From JADGHX01 sp963837755 (GTDB lineage: Bacteria; Pseudomonadota; Gammaproteobacteria; Steroidobacterales; Steroidobacteraceae), in NCBI GenBank assembly GCA_963837755.1, contig CAWIOP010000001.1, forward strand, positions 372,001 through 436,000: 64,000 nt of DNA, written 5' to 3'. Below, in pieces: positions 59,201 to 64,000 of this stretch. The notes below the pieces were generated by a model. It was not told where the DNA came from. It was given only the letters and a program-made list of their open reading frames with translations, and did no database searches. The translations under genes and the position numbers were made by a program. Position 1 is the stretch's first letter; every line of letters begins with the position of its first letter.

Positions 59201-59387
59201 CCGCGCCGTAGATCTCGAGCACGCGCAGCACGCCCTGCACCTGGTGCAGCTCCTGCTTGCAGCGCTCGAGCAGCGTGAGGTTGTCCGGCTGCTCAACGTA
59301 GTTTTCGAGAGCCCCACGGGCCTCGGACATGGTCGCGTTCAGCTCGCGACCGACGAAATCGAACGTCTGGGAAGCCACGTCAGGCAT
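53265..59387 (-). CDS. chpA: Hybrid chemotaxis histidine kinase ChpA/PilL of the Pil-Chp system
   Basis: A 2040-residue CheA-type kinase controlling type IV pili. Three canonical Hpt domains have phosphorylatable His at about 664 (SFHTLKGSGR), 848 (ACHTLSGSSK) and 1130 (MHTLKGGARM). An N-terminal region has an Hpt-like helix (His48) and other degenerate Hpt-like segments. A long Ala/Pro linker (about 1160-1420) leads to the dimerisation helices, the ATPase (N-box RNAVVHGIEKPEE near 1617), a CheW-like domain and a C-terminal receiver (about 1895-2020) with acceptor Asp near 1951 in ILLDIEMPRMDG. The Pseudomonas homologue is longer (2472 residues) with more Hpt domains. Ten bases follow pilJ. 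Confidence 0.95.
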   Translation of the reverse strand: MPDVASQTFDFVGRELNATMSEARGALENYVEQPDNLTLLERCKQELHQVQGVLRVLEIYGAALLAEEMEQVTSYLLATAAERKNQAESLDALMRAMVQLPGYLERVLGGGRDLALVLLPLLNDLRAVRGSALLSEGTLLLLNLKSDKQPQPVAAAPGEPPLTVEQWSRRLRARFQVGLIGWIRGERIEQNLDILTAVAQKLEQIATRQPLFQLWWVVGAVIEALQENGLEGGVSIKRLLGLADREIKRLYELGEARYTQSPPVELLNNLLYYVGRAESSGPRVSAVRASFRLSELLPVDETVEQERENLSAPSVKLMQTVAAAIREDLGKVKDVLDIFVRRGAGQPQELGSQVEMLRKIGDTLGVLGLGELRSSVMGETERLQKIVSGTLTADEATLVEIAATLISVEDRLDDRLVGMIMPRAAAPAGGSGDDAEFRLVQGAVLRECILNLARVKEAVSQNVGGVLDAAGLDSWQDLMRGLKAGLLMLGKTRAVDVIDEITLQLKRVMQPGARGLPPGFVDRLADAIVSLEYYMETIQAGRSDPWYMLDNAHTCLQMLANEQAPSVPTVAPLDPSAFARTLQIPSVAPLGAEEGATTDVGVAAPTLGPPAAPAPTAATADPELLALFIEEAREELAKIQKHFPAWEQNPLEQDGLVTMRRSFHTLKGSGRMVGARDLSESAWSIENLLNRLLDNTVTRSPQILSVLRDAVAALPQLIDQLENGPAPQADVPGIVSRAHGLASTKPSHEARPAALAPASKPAAEKKTVAQAPPAPPPSTASPSLACAPETSARVDAPASTHFGSDDLLRDIYSRETSAHAATVRAFVDRERGKPAPHALTEEVYRACHTLSGSSKMAEARHGIRLAEPLDHWLRKAFNNGTGVGITTPELNLVADCMTAMESVASHLDEATGFFLTHEGLRSRISQAERALELRIAEVARHAAEAAASANAHTESIADERQHRGGLAGLADAPGQSLDDLLAQELPAGAQITLESRALSAEPVVQTDGPVIDFMFAAGGVLGEITVETPAVEDVVLSEPAVERARSGPPAVAPVVPVAAETPVVTAAAAEPAAEPEDEEPVYYSDYDAEVASIFTEEASELIDVSERALVAWRAQPDSADLRSELKRPMHTLKGGARMAGITPMGDLSHELETLVMQMDSGLVPVTDTAFGVLQTCLDELARMRDAVAASQPVADANKLIRRIHSLSKPEPVTPAAAKPAPTPAPVPAPAQAAIAARPTPVAPAERAPPEPAPAEVAPALVQTPAIVPPAELAEPISAAAPVEVPVWASVAEPAAHLDHAAQRSPTDEVVLSSDIDSGAAPPAMPDAKSIPAVDTFASASSPALDVSAEVPAISETRADVPAFTPVRKEEPVVPFVERRASAPIATRAVFPAPKASEGNGEEGIAPPAPVPPGREPVPPVTDRPEMARVDAELLDTLLNTAGEVSIARARLEQQMGSIDFNLAELGRTVTRLKEQLRKLEIETEAQILHRHEDEEASHRSDFDPLELDRYSSIQQFSRALAETANDVQSIQSLLDTLAQDTQNLLQQQARTITELQNGLMRTRMVPFQRHVQRLARIVRQAASDTGKRAELVVEGASGELDRQVLERMLPPFEHMLRNAVVHGIEKPEERVAHGKNDAGRITLELHRDGAEVMVRLTDDGAGMNLKAIRDKGEALGLIPAGSTLSDEDAMQLVLEPGFSTAGKITQQAGRGVGMDVVATEIKRLGGALHMETRAGQGSTFTIRLPFTLAISHALVVRTGDEYYALPLPTVEGVLRLSKTEVMSHLGRDRPTFDYNGQKYRFQNLATFVGLEPAPLPEQDVTIPVVLVRAGEHSTGLIADELVGSREIVVKSVGPQVSAIRGISGATILGDGRIVVILDIGALVRAEWRGRAQPVAREKTDRRTFVMVVDDSITVRRVTQRLLERNGMRVLTARDGLDAVTLLQDHVPDIILLDIEMPRMDGYEVAGHVRNDPRLADVPIIMITSRVGEKHRARAIELGVNDYLGKPYQEAQLLDAIAPLVEQHRSTQSSRRLAEVGEARA

Positions 59388-59396
59388 CTACTCGCC

Positions 59397-61457
59397 TCAA
59401 CTGCCGCCGGCCACCGAAATGGGGCGCGCCGGCGCGGGCGCCGGTTTCTCTTCGAGGCGCCGGAACGTTCCGGTAGCCGCGGCTGAACTGAGCACGGGCT
59501 CCACGCTGGTGCCCGGCAACCGGAAGCCGGCCGCGGACTTGCGCAGCCCCGAGGACAGCTCGGCGAGCTTCGCGATAGCGGCCGACGTGGCGCTGGTGGA
59601 ATCCGCCGTCTGCGCGCTGATTTCCTTGAGCACCTGCATGTTCCGCGCGATGTTCTGCGCGGCGGTGGTCTGCTGGCGCGAGCTGCCCGAGATGTTCTGC
59701 ACGAGGCTCGCGATCTGGTTCGACACCTGCTCGATCTCTTCGAGCGCCGCACCGGCGTTCTCGGCGAGCAGCGCTCCGCCCACCACGTCGGTGGTGCTGC
59801 GCTCCATGGAGACGACGGCTTCGTTCGTATCTGTCTGAATGGTGCGCACGAGCACTTCGATCTGCTTGGTGGCGTTGGCGGCGCGCTCCGCGAGACGCTG
59901 CACTTCGTCGGCCACGACCGCGAAGCCGCGGCCCGCCTCACCGGCCATCGAGGCCTGGATCGAGGCATTGAGCGCGAGAATGTTGGTCTGCTCGGCGATG
60001 TCATTGATGAGCTCGACGATGTTGCCGATCTCCTGCGAGCTCTCGCCGAGGCGCTTGATGCGCTTCGACGTCTCCTGGATGGTTTCGCGAATGGCGTTCA
60101 TGCCGTCGATGGTGCGCCGTACAGCATCGCCACCCTTGTGGGCGACTTCCACCGAGTGCCGCGCGACGTCTGCTGCGCGCTCGGCGTTGCCGGACACTTC
60201 CTCGGTAGCACCGGCCATGCCGCCGGCGGACTCGGTGGCCGACGCGATCTGCTTGGACTGTGCGCCGCTCGCCTTTGCGAGATGCGCAGACAGCGCCTGC
60301 GTCTGGCGGGCCGCGCTGTCGAGATGAATGGCCGACTGGTTGATGGTGGTGACGAGGCCGCGCAGGGCATCCACCGCGTAGTTGATGGAGTCCGCTATGG
60401 CGCCGGTGATGTCTTCGGTGACCGTGGCCTGCACGGTGAGGTCGCCATCCGCGAGGCTCGACAGCTCGTCGAGCAGCCGCAGAATGGCCTGCTGGTTACG
60501 GTCTGTTTCCTTGCGCTGGGTTTCCAGCGCAAGGCGGTGGCGATCTACCGTGTCACGCATGCGGCGTATGCCAAGCCACAGCGCGAGCACCACCAGGAGC
60601 AGGGCCGCGGCAAGCGCGACCGGCAGCCACTTGATCGGGCTCGCATCTGCCGAGGGCGCCGCGCGAGCCGCCGAGATGGCGAACGAACGGGCGTCTTCCG
60701 TGACCGCCCGGGCCGCGGCCTTGGCCGCCGGCAGCGCGGGCGCGGCGTTCACGGCGCTGCGCACGGCGGCACCGAGATCCGTATAGAGCGCGTCGATGGT
60801 CTGCAGGCGCTGAGCCGCCTGCGGGCCGGTCGCCTTCGGAATGCCGAGGCCCGTGCCGGTGCCCTGGAAACCCTTGATGACCTGGCCGATGTAATCGTTG
60901 CTTTCCGCCAGCCGCTGGGCCGCCTGGCTCGGGTTCGCGCTGCCGGTGGCGAGTGCCGCCACGTCGAGCTGCAGACGCTGCGCGCGAACTTCGAAGCGCT
61001 CCAGCGGACGCGCCGCGGCGTCGAGGCTTGCGCCGGAGAGGCCGCTCGCCAGCGTGCCAACTTCCGTCAGCAGCTTCGGCACGAGGTCGCGCGCTTCACG
61101 CGCGGCAAGTCCCGCGTCTGCCAGCGAACCGCGCGCCTGCAGCACCGCGCCCGAATTGTTGATGACGCGCGCGTACCGCTCGTCTTTCGCAAAAATCGAA
61201 TCGGGGCTCGCCGCGGCGAAGGCACGCAGCTCTTTCAGCGCCTTCTCGAAGCTTCCCAGCGCGCGCTCGTCGCCCGCGGCGGCGCCCTGAGCATCGAGCG
61301 CCAGGGAGTTCAGGGCCTCAATGGGAGCCGCGGAGGTGGCCGGTGCGCCCTGGCGGGCCAGGAACCAGGCGACGCCAACGCCGATGGCGAGCAGCGCCCC
61401 AATCAGGATGAGCGCGTCGAGCCCACGCCCGGGGCGCACGGGTGCCGGGGTCGTCAT
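59397..61457 (-). CDS. pilJ: Methyl-accepting chemotaxis protein PilJ
   Basis: A 686-residue receptor of the pilus chemosensory system. Two membrane helices (about residues 15-35 and 270-292) enclose a helical periplasmic sensor. Next come a HAMP-like region and the signalling domain, with tip sequence ALNASIQASMAGEAGRGFAVVADEV and LAERAANATKQIE. It couples pilus or surface signals to ChpA through PilI. Gene order pilG-H-I-J-chpA is as in Pseudomonas. Confidence 0.94.
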   Translation of the reverse strand: MTTPAPVRPGRGLDALILIGALLAIGVGVAWFLARQGAPATSAAPIEALNSLALDAQGAAAGDERALGSFEKALKELRAFAAASPDSIFAKDERYARVINNSGAVLQARGSLADAGLAAREARDLVPKLLTEVGTLASGLSGASLDAAARPLERFEVRAQRLQLDVAALATGSANPSQAAQRLAESNDYIGQVIKGFQGTGTGLGIPKATGPQAAQRLQTIDALYTDLGAAVRSAVNAAPALPAAKAAARAVTEDARSFAISAARAAPSADASPIKWLPVALAAALLLVVLALWLGIRRMRDTVDRHRLALETQRKETDRNQQAILRLLDELSSLADGDLTVQATVTEDITGAIADSINYAVDALRGLVTTINQSAIHLDSAARQTQALSAHLAKASGAQSKQIASATESAGGMAGATEEVSGNAERAADVARHSVEVAHKGGDAVRRTIDGMNAIRETIQETSKRIKRLGESSQEIGNIVELINDIAEQTNILALNASIQASMAGEAGRGFAVVADEVQRLAERAANATKQIEVLVRTIQTDTNEAVVSMERSTTDVVGGALLAENAGAALEEIEQVSNQIASLVQNISGSSRQQTTAAQNIARNMQVLKEISAQTADSTSATSAAIAKLAELSSGLRKSAAGFRLPGTSVEPVLSSAAATGTFRRLEEKPAPAPARPISVAGGS

Positions 61458-61491
61458 GTCACTTTCTCTCGCGCAATGAGGTCTCGAAAGT

Positions 61492-62055
61492 TCATGCCGC
61501 CGCCTCCGAGAAGCTCGTGCTCTCGAGGATCTGGCGCAGGCTCAGCACGGGCCATTGCTCCGCGCCGCGCTTGAACGCGCCTGCGAGAAAACGTTCGCAA
61601 CGCGCCACCGTCGGCGGCGCGTCCCCTGAAAATTCGCCTTCCGCGAACCGGCGGAAGCCCAGCACCTCATCCACGATGAGGCCCGCTGGAATTTCCCGGT
61701 GGTTCACGACGATGATTCGCGTGTTGCGGGTCATCGGCGTCACCCCGCTGCCCAGGAACTGCCGCAGGTCCACGACGGGCAACAACTGGCCGCGCACGTT
61801 GGCGAGGCCCTTGATCCAAGTCTTGGCGCCCGGCACGCGCGTCAGCGCACCCGGCACGCTCAACACTTCGCGAGTCTCTTCGCGCGCAACGAGGTACAGC
61901 TCGCCCGCCATGCGCATGGCGACGCCGACCCATTCCTGGCCGGACGTGGTCTCCTGCGCCACCTGCGCCGAGAGCGCGCGCCCGCGGCGCTCGAGCTCGG
62001 CGAGAAGCTCGAAAGGCCGGTCACGCAGACTCTTGAGCGATACACCGTCCGTCAC
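61492..62055 (-). CDS. pilI: CheW-like adaptor PilI
   Basis: A 187-residue CheW-domain adaptor (VAMRMAGELYLVAREETREVLSVPGALTRVPG, IKGLANVRGQLLPVVDLRQFLG). Links PilJ to ChpA. It lies 6 bases after pilH and 34 bases before pilJ on the minus strand. Conserved N-terminal SLKSLRDRPFELLAELERR is typical of PilI. Confidence 0.93.
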   Translation of the reverse strand: MTDGVSLKSLRDRPFELLAELERRGRALSAQVAQETTSGQEWVGVAMRMAGELYLVAREETREVLSVPGALTRVPGAKTWIKGLANVRGQLLPVVDLRQFLGSGVTPMTRNTRIIVVNHREIPAGLIVDEVLGFRRFAEGEFSGDAPPTVARCERFLAGAFKRGAEQWPVLSLRQILESTSFSEAAA

Positions 62056-62061
62056 GGTCCG

Positions 62062-62427
62062 TCAGCCGGCGAGGGTGGCTTGGGCTTTGGCGACGAGCTG
62101 ATCGGGCGACACGGGTTTCACCATGTAGTCGATCGCGCCCTGGCGCAAACCCCAGATGCGGTCGGTTTCCTGCCCCTTCGACGTCACCATGATGATCGGG
62201 ATGGTGCGGGTCTTGGGATCGTTGGCCAGCGTTCGCGTGGCCTGGTAACCGTTCATGCCGGGCATGACGATGTCCATGAAGATGAGGTCGGGCACCATCT
62301 CGCGCGCCAGCCGCACGCCTTCGGCGCCATCGGCAGCCGCGGCTGTCTTATAGCCGTGCCGCTCCAGTGCCTTCTGCATGACATGCACCTCGGTCGGCGA
62401 GTCGTCGACGATCAGGATGAGGGCCAT
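62062..62427 (-). CDS. pilH: Response regulator PilH
   Basis: A 121-residue single receiver domain: acidic pocket VDDS, acceptor Asp in IFMDIVMPGMNGYQ, conserved Thr/Ser and Lys in MVTSKGQ. No output domain. In Pseudomonas PilH modulates pilus retraction. The ATG at 62427 was chosen over 62436 because GGGAG lies nine bases ahead. It begins five bases beyond the pilG stop. Confidence 0.93.
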   Translation of the reverse strand: MALILIVDDSPTEVHVMQKALERHGYKTAAAADGAEGVRLAREMVPDLIFMDIVMPGMNGYQATRTLANDPKTRTIPIIMVTSKGQETDRIWGLRQGAIDYMVKPVSPDQLVAKAQATLAG

Positions 62428-62432
62428 GGCAT

Positions 62433-62825
62433 TCATCTCCCGATGTGCGTCTCGATCGCGCTCAACAGCTCGTCCTTCGTGAACGGCTTGGTGAGGTAAT
62501 GCTCGGAGCCCACGATGCGCCCGCGCGCGCGATCGAAGAGCCCGTCCTTGGAGGACAGCATGATCACCGGGATCGCACGGAAAACCTTGTTGTGCTTGAT
62601 GAGGGAACAGGTCTGATAGCCATCGAGCCGCGGCATCATGATGTCCACGAACACGATGTCGGGCTGATGGTCGGCGATCTTCGCCAGCGCATCGAAGCCA
62701 TCGATCGCCGTGAACACCTCGCACCCTTCCTTCGCAAGGAGGGTCTCGGCAGTCCGGCGGATGGTCTTGCTGTCGTCGATCACCAGGACCTTCAGGCCCT
62801 GAAGCTTTGCATTCGTGCCGCTCAC
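62433..62825 (-). CDS. pilG: Response regulator PilG
   Basis: A 130-residue single receiver domain: VIDDSKTIRRTAETLLAKEG, acceptor Asp in IVFVDIMMPRLDGYQT, and MLSSKDG, KPFTKDEL. In Pseudomonas PilG promotes pilus extension and links to cAMP signalling. The GTG at 62825 fits the usual N-terminus and has GGAGGAG upstream; longer starts add unconserved sequence. First gene of the chemosensory cluster, divergent from gshB across a 252-base gap in which I see no strong promoter. Confidence 0.93.
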   Translation of the reverse strand: MSGTNAKLQGLKVLVIDDSKTIRRTAETLLAKEGCEVFTAIDGFDALAKIADHQPDIVFVDIMMPRLDGYQTCSLIKHNKVFRAIPVIMLSSKDGLFDRARGRIVGSEHYLTKPFTKDELLSAIETHIGR

Positions 62826-63077
62826 GTCAGGCGACTCCTCCCAAGCCAAGCGCATGCCCTGCCGCATAGACCAAAAGATGGGCGATGGCAGCCACACGGG
62901 TATGTTGGCTGTACCGAGAGCAAACGCAGCGCGGTTTTAACATATCGGTATAGCTGCGGCTATGCCATGCGCGTCACGTTTTTGAAGGCTCGCACGCGAG
63001 ACGGGCCTCTCGATCGAGCGTTGCGGACATATTCGTGACGCGGCTAGCATAATCCTCGCCCTTCAAGAGGTGACGGC

Positions 63078-64000
63078 ATGAGCAGCAACTCCATTCGTCT
63101 CGGCGTCGTGATGGACCCGATCGCGGACATCAAATACGCCAAAGACTCAACGCTCGCGATGCTACTCGCTGCGAGTGCCCGGGGCTTTGAACTGGTCTAC
63201 ATGGAGCAGAACGATCTTGCCCTTCGTGACGGCCGGGCCATGGGCCGGATGCGCCCGTTGCAGGTCCGGGCGGACGCCATGGCCTGGTATACCCTGGGCG
63301 AGCCGACGGTCGCGCCCCTGGGCGAGCTCGACTGCATCCTGATGCGGAAGGACCCGCCCTTCGACATGGAATTCATCTACACCACCTACATCCTCGAGCG
63401 AGCCGAGGTGGAAGGGGTGCTCATCTGCAACCGCCCCCAGGGCCTGCGGGACATGAACGAGAAGGTGTACACGGCCTGGTTCTCCCAGGCGTGCGCCCCC
63501 ACTCTTATTACACGTGACATGGGTGACATGGCCGCCTTCGTGCGCGAGCACGGCAAGGCCGTGTGCAAGCCGCTGCACGGCATGGGCGGGCGCTCCATCT
63601 TCGTGCTCGCCGCGGACGACAAGAACATGAACGTCATCTTCGAGACGCTCACCAACTACGGCCAGCAATTCGCCATCATCCAGCGGTACATCCCCGACAT
63701 CGTGGAGACCGGCGACTCGCGCGTGCTGCTCATCGACGGCGAGCCCGTGCCGTTCGCGCTGGCGCGTATCCCTCCGGCGACAGACAACCGCGGCAATCTC
63801 GCGGCGGGCGCCAAGGGCGTCGGCCGGCCGTTGAACGAGCGCGATCGCTGGCTCGCCGCGCAGGTGGGGCCCACGCTCGCCGCCAAAGGCATGATTTTCG
63901 TGGGGCTCGACGTCATCGGCGGCTACGTCACCGAGATCAACGTGACGAGCCCCACCGGCATCCGTGAGCTCGACAGGCAGTTCAACCTGAATATCGGCGA
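63078..64000 (+). CDS. gshB: Glutathione synthetase (partial, cut by window edge)
   Basis: About 307 residues are present and the reading frame is open to the window end; the family is about 315-320 residues, so only a short tail is missing. ATP-grasp enzyme joining gamma-glutamylcysteine and glycine. Family blocks: VVMDPIADIKYAKDSTLAML near the start, DCILMRKDPPFDMEFIYTTY, VCKPLHGMGGRSIF, and IFVGLDVIGGYVTEINVTSPTG. RBS AGAGG sits eight bases before the ATG. gshB next to pilG is the usual order in pseudomonads. Confidence 0.96.
   Translation, partial: MSSNSIRLGVVMDPIADIKYAKDSTLAMLLAASARGFELVYMEQNDLALRDGRAMGRMRPLQVRADAMAWYTLGEPTVAPLGELDCILMRKDPPFDMEFIYTTYILERAEVEGVLICNRPQGLRDMNEKVYTAWFSQACAPTLITRDMGDMAAFVREHGKAVCKPLHGMGGRSIFVLAADDKNMNVIFETLTNYGQQFAIIQRYIPDIVETGDSRVLLIDGEPVPFALARIPPATDNRGNLAAGAKGVGRPLNERDRWLAAQVGPTLAAKGMIFVGLDVIGGYVTEINVTSPTGIRELDRQFNLNIG

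Noticed and set aside
62826..63077. A second CRP/Vfr-like site between pilG and gshB (CGTGACGCG half-sites)
   Set aside because: Only one half-site matches in each occurrence; the second halves deviate too much to claim a site.

Overview
The window is chromosomal DNA from a GC-rich gammaproteobacterium. It carries one complete rRNA operon (16S, tRNA-Ile, tRNA-Ala, 23S, 5S), a Pseudomonas/Xanthomonas-type set of type IV pilus genes (minor pilins with PilY1, and a Pil-Chp chemosensory cluster), a PPK1/PPX polyphosphate pair and many housekeeping genes. A Steroidobacteraceae/Nevskiales-like lineage would fit. That is an impression from gene content and the 16S sequence, not a tested placement.

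Layout. At 0.1-2.8 kb an M48 metalloprotease and lemA lie on the minus strand. At 3.0-10.1 kb is the minor-pilin operon fimT-pilV-pilW-pilX-(small secreted protein)-pilY1-pilE, followed by a secreted endonuclease/exonuclease/phosphatase-family enzyme and a PilZ protein. At 11.6-14.3 kb is a degraded integrative element next to tRNA-Thr(UGU), with an internally deleted integrase and an unrecognised two-gene operon. At 14.3-19.6 kb is a minus-strand housekeeping run: ctlX-plsY-birA-coaX-SPOR protein-nat. At 19.7-22.3 kb an ATP-dependent DNA ligase sits with its exonuclease partner. At 22.3-26.4 kb are a GGDEF/EAL protein, a MOSC protein, a GNAT and a CBS-domain protein. The rrn operon fills 26.5-32.2 kb on the minus strand, with two strong tandem promoters. 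At 32.3-41 kb are tyrS, an M23 peptidase, ppk1 (with a Pho box), ppx, erpA, a bactofilin, a coiled-coil membrane protein and rppH. At 41-48.3 kb are btuC- and btuD-like transporter genes and a PduO-type cobalamin adenosyltransferase, interrupted by a GGDEF gene, tyrA, pdxH and a putative metallopeptidase. At 48.3-51.9 kb are ampD, bioA, rsmE and an unknown lipid-anchored or membrane-anchored protein. At 52.1-52.7 kb is a HigBA-like toxin-antitoxin pair. At 52.8-62.8 kb is the chemosensory cluster pilG-pilH-pilI-pilJ-chpA-chpC, and gshB runs off the right edge.

How the parts fit. Two distant blocks serve one machine: the minor pilins and PilY1 prime and tip the type IV pilus, while PilGHIJ-ChpA-ChpC controls its extension and retraction. 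A CRP/Vfr-like site ahead of fimT suggests cAMP control of the pilin operon. ppk1 and ppx, convergent, balance polyphosphate synthesis and breakdown, and ppk1 has a well-formed Pho box. btuC, btuD and the adenosyltransferase point to cobalamin uptake and activation.

Data quality. About twenty single-base frameshifts can be reconstructed, seventeen of them packed into 42.16-45.58 kb across four unrelated genes, two of them biosynthetic (tyrA, pdxH). Most are one-base insertions, and undoing them restores full-length conserved proteins. I read these as sequence or assembly errors rather than gene decay, although the entries are typed as disrupted because that is how the sequence stands.
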